Of a stretch of DNA of 64,000 nucleotides, positions 44,633-53,738 are shown piece by piece. The stretch lies in contig NZ_JAVDYG010000001.1 of the NCBI RefSeq assembly GCF_031458325.1, forward strand, positions 62,001 through 126,000, in the 5' to 3' direction. The DNA is from Nocardioides marmoribigeumensis (GTDB taxonomy: Bacteria > Actinomycetota > Actinomycetes > Propionibacteriales > Nocardioidaceae). The position numbers and the translations under genes are program-made. Numbering within the stretch: position 1 is the first letter of the stretch; each line of letters starts with the position of its first letter. The notes under the pieces are model-generated. The model was not told the DNA's origin, searched no databases, and saw nothing but the letters and a program-made list of their open reading frames with translations.

Positions 44633-45831
44633 CCCGCCGCTCCCTCAGCGGGACGCAGGCGCACCCGGAGAGAGCCGTCCCGCAGCCGCGCCCCCGCGAC
44701 CTCGGCGCCGCGGAGGGCGGTCGGGAGCGTCAGCACCCGGCGATAGGAGCCGACCGTGACGATCAGGTCGTCCGCGTGGCGCGCGAGGTCGATGTCGGAC
44801 CGCGCGGTCAGCGGGAGTGACAGGACGAGCTCGGCGTCCGTCCCGTCGCGCTCGAGGCGGAACGGCTCGGGACCTGTCGGCAGCGCCAACGGGTCGTCGT
44901 CGCCGTAGACGTCGTCGCCGAGAGCGAGCAGCGCGGGGACTCCGGTGGGCTCCTCGGCCCGGTAGGCGGAGCGCCACACCGGCAGGTCGGCGAAGGACTC
45001 CTCGACCTCCTGGAGGACCACGCGCTGGGCGCGCACCCAGCCCTCGAGCCAGCCGTCCCCCTCCTCACCCGGGAAGACGCGGTTGGCGACGACCCCGTCG
45101 ACGGCATAGCCGAACAGCGCGAGGGAGGTGTAGGTCCGCCGCGCCTCGGCGAGCACGACGCGTTCGGGGGTCAGCACCAGCCGGACGCTCGCGTTCTTGC
45201 CGGTCAGGAGGTCGTGCAGGTCAGCCAGGTCCCGGTGCAGCGCGGCGACCGCCTCGAACACCGCGTCCTGGGGCATGGGGACGCCGGCTGCCCGGCTCAG
45301 GACGGGCCGGAGCGCCGAGACCAGCCGTCGGTTGGCCGGGAAGATCCGGTCCATGTACCAGTTGAGGGCCTCGGGCAGCGCCAGGAGCCGCAGAGTCTCG
45401 GCCGTGGGCGCGCAGTCGACCACGACCACGTCGTACTCCCCCGACCTGACCTGCCGACGGAGCTCGAGCAGCGCCAGGACCTCCTCGGCGCCGGGCAGGA
45501 CGGTCAGCTCCTCGGCGCTCATCGGGTCCACCCCGGCGGCATCGAGGACCGAGCGCAGGTAGCCCTGGACCGTCAGCCAGGACTCCTCGAACCGCTGCTG
45601 GGTGCTCACGTGCTGCACCCACAGGAGCTCTGCCACCGGGGTCGGGGCGGTGCCGACCGCCACGCCGAAGGCATCGCCCAGGGAGTGGGCGTGGTCGGTG
45701 GAGATCACCAGGGTCCGCAACCCACGACGTGCCGCGCCGGCGGCCGTGGCCGCGGCCAGGGTCGTCTTGCCGACGCCCCCCTTGCCGGTGAGGAGGAGGA
45801 CGCGGACGTCGGCGCCCTGCTGCTCGCTCAC
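44629..45831 (-). CDS. ArsA/GET3 family ATPase
   Basis: A 400-residue deviant Walker-type ATPase: VLLLTGKGGVGKTTLAAAT at the N-terminus, switch I STDHAHSLGDAFG, switch II VVVVDCAPTAETLRLL and the adenine-binding VVANRVFPGEEG. The metal-binding cysteines of true arsenite pumps are absent, so it belongs to the GET3-like group seen in actinobacteria. The C-terminal 90 residues form an alpha-crystallin-like beta domain (LVLSLPLTARSDIDLARHADDLIVTVG), common in this group. The GTG start (45829-45831) overlaps the SRPBCC stop. Its client or cofactor is unknown. Confidence 0.85.
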   Translation of the reverse strand: MSEQQGADVRVLLLTGKGGVGKTTLAAATAAGAARRGLRTLVISTDHAHSLGDAFGVAVGTAPTPVAELLWVQHVSTQQRFEESWLTVQGYLRSVLDAAGVDPMSAEELTVLPGAEEVLALLELRRQVRSGEYDVVVVDCAPTAETLRLLALPEALNWYMDRIFPANRRLVSALRPVLSRAAGVPMPQDAVFEAVAALHRDLADLHDLLTGKNASVRLVLTPERVVLAEARRTYTSLALFGYAVDGVVANRVFPGEEGDGWLEGWVRAQRVVLQEVEESFADLPVWRSAYRAEEPTGVPALLALGDDVYGDDDPLALPTGPEPFRLERDGTDAELVLSLPLTARSDIDLARHADDLIVTVGSYRRVLTLPTALRGAEVAGARLRDGSLRVRLRPAEGAAG

Positions 45832-46271
45832 GCGGCGGGCAACGACTCGACGCGCTTCTTCAGACCCTTGAGCGCGGTGTCGATGATGACCTTCTCGGCC
45901 TTGCGCCGCAGCATGCCGATCATCGGGATGCTCAGGTCGACGGCCAGCTGGTAGGTCACCTTGGTGCCGCTCCCCTGCGGCTCCAGGATGTAGGAGCCGT
46001 CGAGGCCGCGCAGCATCTTGCCATCGACCAGCGTCCAGTCGACCCGCTTGTCGCCGTGCCAGTCGTACTTGAGGCTGTAGGCGTCCTTGATCGGGGTGGC
46101 CTCGATCTCGAAGTAGACGACCTCGGCCCGACCGTCGGGGAAGGACGAGCGCACCTGCGCCACGTGCATCCCCTGCGCCCACTGCGGATAGGCGGGGAAG
46201 TCGGCGATGACGTCCATGATCTGCTCGGCCGGAGCGCCGATGACGATGCTGGAACTGGTCTTGTCGGCCAT
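45828..46271 (-). CDS. SRPBCC family lipid-binding protein
   Basis: A 147-residue START/Bet v1-like protein: SIVIGAPAEQIMDVIADFPAYPQWAQGMHVAQV at the N-terminus and the long C-terminal helix LRRKAEKVIIDTALKGLKKRVESL. The fold holds a hydrophobic ligand; polyketide cyclase-like and coenzyme Q-binding COQ10 proteins belong here. Directly coupled to the ArsA-type ATPase and divergent from an acyl-CoA ligase, it probably handles a lipid or acyl compound. The ligand is inference. Confidence 0.85.
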   Translation of the reverse strand: MADKTSSSIVIGAPAEQIMDVIADFPAYPQWAQGMHVAQVRSSFPDGRAEVVYFEIEATPIKDAYSLKYDWHGDKRVDWTLVDGKMLRGLDGSYILEPQGSGTKVTYQLAVDLSIPMIGMLRRKAEKVIIDTALKGLKKRVESLPAA

Positions 46272-46371
46272 GGACCGGGACTCCTCGAGCGGTGCTGTGT
46301 GGGGCTGGCGAGCGGCCAGCCTACCGAGTGGCGTCGACCGGCCAGTCGCTGCGCTCGCTGCTCGACCACCG

Positions 46372-46377
46372 TACGAT
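46372..46377 (+). promoter_or_regulatory. -10 element of the acyl-CoA ligase gene
   Basis: TACGAT lies eight bases before the ATG at 46386, predicting a leaderless transcript. A clear -35 is not seen. Confidence 0.4.
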
Positions 46378-46385
46378 CGCCGACG

Positions 46386-48206
46386 ATGCGTGAGTACTCC
46401 TCCCCGCCGCTCGACCGGCCCTACGCGGTGCACGGCCACGAGTCGCTCAACCTGGTCGACGACGTGCTGCGTCGTGCCCAGGAGAGCCCGGACACGGTCG
46501 TGGCGTGCCGCCGCGCCGGACGCGGCTGGGAGCCGGTCACGGCACGCGAGCTGGCCGAGGACGTGGAGACCTGGGGGCGGCGCTTCCTGGCGGCGGGGCT
46601 CGAGGCGGGTGATCGCGTCGCCCTGCTCTCGCGCACGCGCTACGAGTGGACCGTCGCCGACTTCGCGCTCTGGCTCGTCGGCTGCGTCGGGGTGCCCCTC
46701 TACGAGACCTCCTCGGCCGAGCAGATCGCCTATGTCCTGCGCGACAGCGGTGCGCGCACGGTCCTCGTCGAGACCCCGGCCCACGCGGACCTCGTGAGGT
46801 CCGCACGCCCCGACCTCCCGGCACTCGAGCACGTCTGGTCCCTCACCCAGGACGCCTCCACGTCGGAGGCCACCGACCCCCTGCCCTCCGTGTCGGCGGT
46901 CGAGGCGACTGAAGTCGAGCGCAGACGCGCCGCTGTCGACCACTCGTCCCCCGCGACACTCGTCTACACCTCCGGGAGCACCGGCACCCCGCAGGGCTGC
47001 CGCCTCGACCACGGTCAGCTCATCTTCGGCTCGTCGGCGACGGCCGAGGTCCTCCGACCCGTCCTCGAGCGGGACGACGCCTCGACGCTGCTCTTCCTCC
47101 CGCTCGCGCACGTGCTCGCGCGGCTGGTGCAGGTCACCGCGATCCGCACGGGCGTTCGGCTCGGTTACGCGACCGACATGCGGACCCTGGTCGACGACCT
47201 GGCCGAGTTCCGGCCCACCTTCCTGGTCGGTGTCCCTCGGGTCTTCGAGAAGATCTTCACCGTCTACAGCCAGCGCGCCGCCGCCGACGGCCGCGGGGCG
47301 CTGTTCGACCGGGCGACGGACACGGCCATCGCCTACAGCCAGGCGCTGGAGACTCCTCGCGGACCGGGCCGCGTGCTGCGCGCCCGTCACGCCGTCCTCG
47401 ACCGACTCGTCTACCGCCCGATGCGGGAGGCGCTCGGCGGGCGACTCACCCACGCGATCGCCGGTGGTGCTCCGCTCGGGGACCGGTTGGGCCACGTCTT
47501 CCGGGGTGCCGGGATCCCGGTCCTGGAGGGCTACGGACTCACCGAGACGACCGGTGGCACCACGGCAACCGCGCCCGGCGACCACAAGGTGGGCAGGGTC
47601 GGCCGCCCGCTTCCCGGGACGTCGGTCAGGGTGAGTGGCGAGGGGGAGCTCCTGGTCCGTGGACCTCACCTCTTCTCCGGCTACTGGCACCAGCAGGAGT
47701 CGACCCCGGACCCGATGACCGCGGAGGGGTGGCTGCGGACCGGTGACCTCGGCGAGATCGACGACGAGGGCTTCGTCCGGGTCACCGGCCGCCTGCGCGA
47801 GATCCTCGTGACCGCCGGCGGCAAGAACGTCTCCCCTGGCCCCATGGAGGACGCGATCCGTGCGCATCCGCTGGTCGACCACTGCCTCGTGGTCGGGGAC
47901 GCGAGGCCGTTCGTGGCCGCCCTGGTCACCCTCGACCGCGAGGCGGCCACCGCCTGGGCGCGGTCCCACGGCCGCTCGACCGATCTCGCCTCCCTCGCCG
48001 TCGACGACGAACTGCTGTCCGAGCTGCAGGTGGCGGTCGACCGGGCCAACGAGCGGGTCAGCCAGGCGGAGTCGATCCGGCGCTGGGCGGTCGTCCCGGA
48101 GACCTGGACCGAGGAGTCCGGGGAGCTGACCCCGAGCCTGAAGCTGAGGCGCCACGTCGTCGTACGCCGCCATCGTGCGGTCGTCGACGACCTCTACCTG
48201 CCCTGA
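46386..48206 (+). CDS. fadD: Long-chain fatty-acid-CoA ligase (AMP-dependent synthetase)
   Basis: A 606-residue ANL-superfamily enzyme. The P-loop is LVYTSGSTGTPQG (near 195), motif A5 is EGYGLTETTGG, WLRTGDLGEIDDEGFVRVTGRLREI is the hinge region and the adenylation-site Lys is in ELTPSLKLRR. Length and the MREALGGRLTHAIAGGAPL segment match the FadD15-like long-chain ligases of actinobacteria. It activates fatty acids to acyl-CoA with ATP in the cytoplasm. It is divergent from the SRPBCC/ArsA/DUF5304 unit and lies inside the Tad region. Confidence 0.9.
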   Translation: MREYSSPPLDRPYAVHGHESLNLVDDVLRRAQESPDTVVACRRAGRGWEPVTARELAEDVETWGRRFLAAGLEAGDRVALLSRTRYEWTVADFALWLVGCVGVPLYETSSAEQIAYVLRDSGARTVLVETPAHADLVRSARPDLPALEHVWSLTQDASTSEATDPLPSVSAVEATEVERRRAAVDHSSPATLVYTSGSTGTPQGCRLDHGQLIFGSSATAEVLRPVLERDDASTLLFLPLAHVLARLVQVTAIRTGVRLGYATDMRTLVDDLAEFRPTFLVGVPRVFEKIFTVYSQRAAADGRGALFDRATDTAIAYSQALETPRGPGRVLRARHAVLDRLVYRPMREALGGRLTHAIAGGAPLGDRLGHVFRGAGIPVLEGYGLTETTGGTTATAPGDHKVGRVGRPLPGTSVRVSGEGELLVRGPHLFSGYWHQQESTPDPMTAEGWLRTGDLGEIDDEGFVRVTGRLREILVTAGGKNVSPGPMEDAIRAHPLVDHCLVVGDARPFVAALVTLDREAATAWARSHGRSTDLASLAVDDELLSELQVAVDRANERVSQAESIRRWAVVPETWTEESGELTPSLKLRRHVVVRRHRAVVDDLYLP

Positions 48207-48427
48207 CGCTGCGACCGAGTGGCCGGTCGGCCGGCTCAGCATCCCCCACGCTGTGCCGTGCGACACGGACCATCGTCCCTACGCCCGGAGGTCACATCCG
48301 TATCAATATTCTCATTCGGGTGGCAGGCGCCCGTTCCATGCGGAATTCTGTGGTCTGCGCATCAGGGGGAAACCAGAGCTCCCATGTCCGCTGCACCGGG
48401 CATGGCTGACTTGAAGGATCGTGACGT
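48207..48427. other. Intergenic region before the main Tad operon
   Basis: About 220 bases. The stretch CCGTATCAATATTCTCATTC (48298-48317) is strikingly AT-rich for this DNA and probably holds the promoter of the cpaB-to-tadC operon, though I cannot fix its boxes. A GGCCGGTCGGCCGG direct/inverted repeat just after fadD (48221-48234) might end that transcript. Confidence 0.4.
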
Positions 48428-49159
48428 ATGGGACGTCGGACCGTCATCTTGATCGTGGCACTCCTCATCGCAGTGGTGGGGAGCGCGATGGTCTTCATCT
48501 ACGTCCAGGGGGCGGACAAGCGGGCCGAGCAGAAGCAGGACCCGGTCAAGGTCCTCAAGGCCGTGGCCCAGATCGAGCCCGGCGAGTCGCTCGCGAAGGC
48601 TCAGGCGGCGGGCAAGCTCAACATCGACACGGTGCCGCGCGAGGACTTCCTCGAGGGCGCCATCACCAGCGTCGGCGACAACGGCACGCTGGTCGCCCTG
48701 TCCAGGGTGTTCCCGGGCGAACAGATCACGTTGTCGAAGTTCGGCGCGGTCGGAGAGCAGGACCCTCTGGCGATGCCAGAGGGCCAGTTCGCGATCTCGG
48801 TCAACCTGTCGGACACCGGGCGGGTTGCGGGCTTCGTCTCGCCCGGCTCCAACGTGGCAGTCTTCATGAACGGTCCGATCGGTGCGCAGGGTCAGGACGG
48901 CACTCGCCTTCTGCTGCCCAAGGTGCAGGTGATCGCGGTCGGAGCCACCACGGTCACGACGTCGACCACGACCGCCGAGTCCGGAACCCAGACGACGGAG
49001 ACCCTGCCGCGTACGCTGTTCACGCTCGCTGTCGACCAGAAGAAGGCGGAGAAGTTGATGTACGCCTCCACCCACGGAGAGCTGTCCTTCGGCCTCCTGA
49101 CCGACAAGTCCAAGGTGAGTCCGGACTCGGGCACCACCCAGGCGAACCTCTTCCGGTGA
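48428..49159 (+). CDS. cpaB: Flp pilus assembly protein CpaB/RcpC
   Basis: A 243-residue protein with an N-terminal membrane anchor (residues 5-25, TVILIVALLIAVVGSAMVFIY), an SAF domain (AVAQIEPGESLAKAQAAGKL ... LSRVFPGEQITLSKFG) and an RcpC beta domain (GQFAISVNLSDTGRVAGFVSPGSNVAVFM). CpaB is the periplasmic/outer assembly factor of Flp pili. It starts the main Tad operon; tadZ follows after 4 bases. Thr/Glu-rich segment TTTAESGTQTTET interrupts the RcpC domain. Confidence 0.9.
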   Translation: MGRRTVILIVALLIAVVGSAMVFIYVQGADKRAEQKQDPVKVLKAVAQIEPGESLAKAQAAGKLNIDTVPREDFLEGAITSVGDNGTLVALSRVFPGEQITLSKFGAVGEQDPLAMPEGQFAISVNLSDTGRVAGFVSPGSNVAVFMNGPIGAQGQDGTRLLLPKVQVIAVGATTVTTSTTTAESGTQTTETLPRTLFTLAVDQKKAEKLMYASTHGELSFGLLTDKSKVSPDSGTTQANLFR

Positions 49160-49163
49160 TCTG

Positions 49164-50381
49164 ATGCCCATCGTCGTCGAACCCAACGACTCCAACGCCG
49201 AGCTGGTGATGACCGTCGCCGGCGTCGGCACCAAGGTCGTCCCCAACCTCGACGAGCTCAAGCGTGCCTTGGCGGAGTCCCCGGAGGAGCACGCCGTCGT
49301 GATCGGACCGACGGTCGACCTCGAGGCCGCCGCGTCGCTCGCGGACAACCTCCGAGTCACTCGCCCGGCCGTGAGCGTCATCCTGATGCGCCGGCGGGTG
49401 GACACCAGTGTCCTGGCCGAGGCACTCCGCTCCGGCATGCGCGAGGTCGTGGAGGAGCGCGACCTGAGCGGCCTGGGTGAAGCGATCAAGCGCGCCCACC
49501 AGGTCTACCGAGCCGTGACTGGTCCCGCCCACAGCGCGTTGGACACCCCCACCGGCAAGCTGGTGACGGTCTTCTCCCCCAAGGGGGGCGTCGGCAAGAC
49601 GACGATCGCGGCCAACATGGCGGTCGCGCTGACCGCTCGGGACCTGCACGTCTGCCTCGTCGACCTCGACCTGGGCTTCGGTGACATCGCCATCACGCTC
49701 CAGCTGTTCCCCGCACGGACGATCGCGGACGCGGTCGCCCTGGAGGACGGGCTGGACTTCGCCGTCCTCGAGCCGCTGCTGACCCCGCATCGGCGCGGCT
49801 TCACCACGCTCGTGGCGCCCGTGCAGCCCGATGCCAAGGACTCGATCCCGCCCTCGCTGATCAACAAGATCCTGTCGATCCTCAAGCAGAACTTCGACTG
49901 GGTGGTCGTCGACACCTCGCCGGCCTTCGACGAGCACGTCCTGCAGGCCTTCGACGAGACCGACGAGCTGCTCCTCGTCACCACTCTCGACGTGCCCACG
50001 CTCAAGAACGTCAAGATCGCCTCCGAGACGCTGGACCTGCTCAACTTCCCCAAGCCGAGGCGGCACCTGGTGCTCAACCGCGCGGACGACAAGGTCGGGC
50101 TCTCCTCGGACAAGGTCGAGGCGACCCTCGACATGAAGATCGCCCAAGCGATCCCCACGTCGCCGGAGGTCGCCAACGCCACCAACGCCGGCGAGCCGAT
50201 CACCGCCTCACAGCCCAAGCACGTCGTCAGCCAGGCGATCAACCGACTGGCCGACGTGATCACCGGCGTCAGCGCCGGCAAGCAGCCCAGCGAGTCCGGC
50301 CGACAGGGGTCGGACGGCAAGGGCGACCCCTCGCGCACCGCGACGCCGAAGCGGGGGCTTCTGCGCCGTCAAGGAAGGTAG
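49164..50381 (+). CDS. tadZ: TadZ/CpaE-like pilus localisation ATPase
   Basis: A 405-residue MinD/ParA-type protein. Residues 1-115 form an atypical receiver-like domain without a phospho-Asp (HAVVIGPTVDLEAAASL). The ATPase has deviant Walker A FSPKGGVGKTT (Lys140 to Thr146), switch motifs LVDLDLGFGDIAITLQL and WVVVDTSPAFDEHVLQAF. TadZ positions the pilus machine at a pole or site on the membrane. The C-terminal 60 residues are a polar Ser/Gly/Lys linker. tadA follows after 3 bases. Confidence 0.9.
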   Translation: MPIVVEPNDSNAELVMTVAGVGTKVVPNLDELKRALAESPEEHAVVIGPTVDLEAAASLADNLRVTRPAVSVILMRRRVDTSVLAEALRSGMREVVEERDLSGLGEAIKRAHQVYRAVTGPAHSALDTPTGKLVTVFSPKGGVGKTTIAANMAVALTARDLHVCLVDLDLGFGDIAITLQLFPARTIADAVALEDGLDFAVLEPLLTPHRRGFTTLVAPVQPDAKDSIPPSLINKILSILKQNFDWVVVDTSPAFDEHVLQAFDETDELLLVTTLDVPTLKNVKIASETLDLLNFPKPRRHLVLNRADDKVGLSSDKVEATLDMKIAQAIPTSPEVANATNAGEPITASQPKHVVSQAINRLADVITGVSAGKQPSESGRQGSDGKGDPSRTATPKRGLLRRQGR

Positions 50382-50384
50382 TCC

Positions 50385-51779
50385 ATGAGCAGTCTCGCCG
50401 ACCGGCTCGCCGCGGCCTCACGCGACCGGGCCTCCAACGCGCCCAAGAAGAACGACGCGCTCCCTGAAGGCGGAAGCCGGGCAGGCCGTGCCAAGCGGGA
50501 GGACACCGACGCCTTCCGCGAGCTGAAGCACACCGTGCACAACCGGCTGCTCACCCAGCTCGGGCCCAAGCTCTACGACGCCGACCTCACCCAGGGTGAG
50601 CTCGAGCGCATGGTCCGCGGGGCGCTGCAGGAGGCCATGCAGGACGAGGACATCATCCTCACCCCGGCCGACCGCACCCGCATCGCCCAGGAGATCGCCG
50701 ACGACATCCTCGGCTACGGCCCGATCGAGCCGTTCCTCCGCGATCCAGACCTGACCGAGGTCATGGTCAACGGCTGCGACGACATCTGGATCGAGCGCGG
50801 CGGCCGCCTCCAGCGCGTCGAAGGGCGCTTCAGCGACGAGCAGCACCTGCGCCGCACGATCGACAAGATCGTCTCGCGCATCGGCCGACGCGTCGACGAG
50901 TCCAGCCCGATGGTCGACGCTCGCCTCCCCGACGGCTCGCGGGTCAACGCCGTCATCCCTCCGCTGGCGATCGACGGCTCGCTGCTCACCATCCGGAAGT
51001 TCTCGGCAGACCCCTACCAGTCCGACGACCTGGTGGCGTTCGGCACCTACACCCAGCGCACGGCCGAGTTCCTGTCGGCCTGCGTCCGCGGCAAGCTCAA
51101 CATCATCGTGTCGGGCAGCACGGGTGCGGGGAAGACCACGACGCTCAACGTGCTCTCGTCGTTCATCCCCAGCGACGAGCGCATCATCACCATCGAGGAC
51201 GCCGCCGAGCTCCAGCTGCACCAGGACCACGTCCTCCGGCTCGAGTCGCGCCCGGCCAACATCGAAGGCCGCGGTGCGGTGGACATCCGCGACCTGGTGA
51301 AGAACTCACTGCGCATGAGGCCCGACCGGATCGTCGTCGGTGAGGTCCGCGACGCCTCCGCGCTCGACATGCTCCAGGCGATGAACACGGGTCACGACGG
51401 CTCGATCTGCACGGTCCACTCCAACGGGCCGCGCGACACGCTCGCACGCGTCGAGACCATGGTGCTGATGGCGGGCATGGACCTGCCGATCAAGGCGATC
51501 CGCGAGCAGACCGCTTCCGCGGTCGACCTCATCGTCCACCAAGCGCGACTTCGTGACGGCTCGCGTCGCATCACCCACGTGACCGAGGTGGAGCGGATGG
51601 AAGGCGACATCATCACGCTCCAGGACATCTTCCTCTTCGACCACTCGATGGGCCACGACGAGAACGGCCGGAGTCGCGGCTCGCTCAAGGCGACCGGCCT
51701 CCGACCCAAGTTCCTCGAGAAGCTGTCCCACCACAACGTGCACGTCGACCCGATGATCTTCGCCCGGGACGGTGGCTGA
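50385..51779 (+). CDS. tadA: TadA/CpaF family secretion ATPase
   Basis: A 464-residue hexameric ATPase that powers Flp pilus assembly. Conserved blocks are GPIEPFLRDPDLTEVMVNG, the His/Asp-box region VDARLPDGSRVNAVIPPL, Walker A GSTGAGKTT near residue 243, the Asp box IITIEDAAELQL and Walker B-type MRPDRIVVGEVRDASALDMLQAMNTGHDG. The basic 50-residue N-terminus is variable. The last base of its stop is the first base of the VWA-TadB gene start (TGATG overlap). Confidence 0.95.
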   Translation: MSSLADRLAAASRDRASNAPKKNDALPEGGSRAGRAKREDTDAFRELKHTVHNRLLTQLGPKLYDADLTQGELERMVRGALQEAMQDEDIILTPADRTRIAQEIADDILGYGPIEPFLRDPDLTEVMVNGCDDIWIERGGRLQRVEGRFSDEQHLRRTIDKIVSRIGRRVDESSPMVDARLPDGSRVNAVIPPLAIDGSLLTIRKFSADPYQSDDLVAFGTYTQRTAEFLSACVRGKLNIIVSGSTGAGKTTTLNVLSSFIPSDERIITIEDAAELQLHQDHVLRLESRPANIEGRGAVDIRDLVKNSLRMRPDRIVVGEVRDASALDMLQAMNTGHDGSICTVHSNGPRDTLARVETMVLMAGMDLPIKAIREQTASAVDLIVHQARLRDGSRRITHVTEVERMEGDIITLQDIFLFDHSMGHDENGRSRGSLKATGLRPKFLEKLSHHNVHVDPMIFARDGG

Positions 51780-53737
51780 TGTCGCGGAGAGCCACGAGGA
51801 CCGCGCTCCGATCGGTCCTCGCGGCCGGCGCCGCAGGCGCCCTCCTGCTGCTGGCCGGAGCCCCTGCTCTGGCGGCGACGAGCAGCATCGACTACATCGA
51901 GCCGAAGGATGGCGGCCTGCGGGTCGTGGTGTCGCTCGACGACGTGCCGGCGGGGACGACCCCGGACCTCGCCACGGTGACAGCCACTCTCGACGGCGAC
52001 CCGGTCACGGCGTCGGCCGAGTCGCTCTCCAAAGCGGCCGACAAGGTCGAGCGGACCACGGTGCTCGCCCTCGACGTCAGCGACAGCATGGCCCGGGGCG
52101 GACGCTTCGACCAGGCCAAGGCCGCGGCCAAAGCGTTCCTGGCGAACGTCCCCGACGACGTCAATGTCGGGCTCGTGACCTTTGCCGACACTGTGAAGGT
52201 CGTCGCCGAGCCCACCACTGACACCGCCACCCTCGACGACGCCATCGACGGCCTGACCCTCTCCCGCGGCACCAGCCTCTATGACGGGGTGATCCAAGCG
52301 GTGAAAACCGCCGGATCGAAGGGTTCGCGCAGCGTCCTGCTTCTCTCCGACGGCAACAACACCAACAAGACTCCTCTTGGCGCCGCCACCGCCGCCGCCA
52401 AGAAGTCGAAGGTCGTCGTGGACGTCGTCGCGCTGGCACAAGGAGCCGGCACGCCGTTCCTCGAGGAGATCGCGTCCGCTGGTGGCGGTCGCCAGATCGC
52501 AGCTGACGACCCCGCAGCCCTGCAGGGGCTCTTCGAGGACCAGGCCAACGCTCTTGCGAGCCAGGTCCTCGTGACGATCAAGGGCGACAAGGCGCTGGCT
52601 GGCAAGGAAGGCACCCTCGCAGTCACCCTGCAGGTGGACGGTTCTCCCGTCACGGACGATGCGTTCGTCAGCTTCCCGAAGCCCGAGGTCAAGCCTGGCG
52701 GGGGGGAGGCAGCCAGCAAGATCGTGCCGGCCGACACTGGTTTTCTCATCCCCGCCGAAGCCATGTATGCCGGCCTTGCGGCTGCGGCAGTTGCCTTTGC
52801 GTTCATCGTCCTCCTCGCCTCCGGAGCGGTCGGTGCCAACAAGCAGCAGGACGCTGTCGACCGGAGCATCGAGGCCTACACGCGCAAGGGCGCGAAGAAG
52901 CTCGCCGCCGCCGCCAAGGAGCCTGAGAACCAGTCGGTGACCCAGCAGGCCGTCGCCGGCGTCGAGAAGGCGCTGGAGGGTCAGAAGGGCCTCGAGTCCG
53001 CACTCGGCGACCGCCTCGAGGCCGCGGGGATGAGCCTCAAGCCGGCCGAGTGGCTGCTCATGCACATGGGGGTCGCCGTGCTGCTCGCCCTGATCGGGCT
53101 CCTGATGACAGGGGGCAACGCGATCTTCATGCTGCTCGGCCTGTTCTTCGGCATCGCAGGCCCATGGTTCTATCTCTCGTTCGCCCGACGTCGCCGGCTC
53201 AAGAAGTTCAAGAGCCAGCTGGCCGACACCCTGCAGCTCATGTCAGGTGCACTGTCAGCGGGACTGTCGCTCGCCCAAGGGGTCGACACCGTGGTCCGCG
53301 AGGGCAGCGACCCGGTCGCAGGCGAGTTCCGGCGCGCCCTCATGGAGACCCGGCTCGGCGTGGAGATAGAGGACGCCCTCATGGGTGTCGCCGATCGCAT
53401 GCAGAGCGTCGACTTCGAGTGGGTCGTCATGGCGATCCGGATCCAGCGCGAGGTCGGCGGCAACTTGGCCGAGCTGCTCAACAAGGTGGCTGAGACCATC
53501 CGCGAGCGGGAGTACCTCGAGCGACAGGTCCTCACCCTCTCGGCTGAGGGCAGGCTGTCGGTCTGGATCCTGGGTGGCCTCCCCCCTGGCTTCATGGCCT
53601 ATCTCGCCCTCGCCAACCCGCGGTATCTCAAGCCGATGTACACCAACCCCCTCGGCTGGGCCATGCTCGTCGTGATGAGCGTCCTGCTCACGGCCGGGAT
53701 CTTCTGGATGCGCAAGCTCGTCAAGGTGGAGGTCTGA
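51779..53737 (+). CDS. tadB: VWA domain fused to TadB-type (T2SSF) pilus platform protein
   Basis: A 652-residue fusion. Residues 1-33 are a signal peptide (AGALLLLAGAPALAA). Residues 92-270 are a von Willebrand A domain with a full MIDAS: Asp99-x-Ser101-x-Ser103 (LALDVSDSMARGG), the Thr in SRGTSLYDGV and the Asp in LLLSDGNN. A transmembrane helix (about 318-345) leads to a cytoplasmic Lys/Ala-rich linker, then three transmembrane helices and the T2SSF domain (FKSQLADTLQLMSGALSAGLSLAQGVDTVVREG ... QREVGGNLAELLNKVAETIREREYL) of TadB. The external VWA could bind a metal-dependent partner. tadC begins 2 bases later. Confidence 0.88.
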   Translation: MSRRATRTALRSVLAAGAAGALLLLAGAPALAATSSIDYIEPKDGGLRVVVSLDDVPAGTTPDLATVTATLDGDPVTASAESLSKAADKVERTTVLALDVSDSMARGGRFDQAKAAAKAFLANVPDDVNVGLVTFADTVKVVAEPTTDTATLDDAIDGLTLSRGTSLYDGVIQAVKTAGSKGSRSVLLLSDGNNTNKTPLGAATAAAKKSKVVVDVVALAQGAGTPFLEEIASAGGGRQIAADDPAALQGLFEDQANALASQVLVTIKGDKALAGKEGTLAVTLQVDGSPVTDDAFVSFPKPEVKPGGGEAASKIVPADTGFLIPAEAMYAGLAAAAVAFAFIVLLASGAVGANKQQDAVDRSIEAYTRKGAKKLAAAAKEPENQSVTQQAVAGVEKALEGQKGLESALGDRLEAAGMSLKPAEWLLMHMGVAVLLALIGLLMTGGNAIFMLLGLFFGIAGPWFYLSFARRRRLKKFKSQLADTLQLMSGALSAGLSLAQGVDTVVREGSDPVAGEFRRALMETRLGVEIEDALMGVADRMQSVDFEWVVMAIRIQREVGGNLAELLNKVAETIREREYLERQVLTLSAEGRLSVWILGGLPPGFMAYLALANPRYLKPMYTNPLGWAMLVVMSVLLTAGIFWMRKLVKVEV

Positions 53738-53738
53738 C

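Noticed and set aside
44629-45831. Possible arsenite resistance by the ArsA-like gene
   Set aside because: The metal-binding cysteines are missing and no arsB, arsC or arsR lies nearby.
48221-48234. GGCCGGTCGGCCGG after fadD as a terminator
   Set aside because: Self-complementarity is short and ambiguous, with no U-run; mentioned only within the intergenic entry.
52279-52869. Minus-strand open frame inside the VWA-TadB gene
   Set aside because: Antisense shadow with no ribosome site or family motif.
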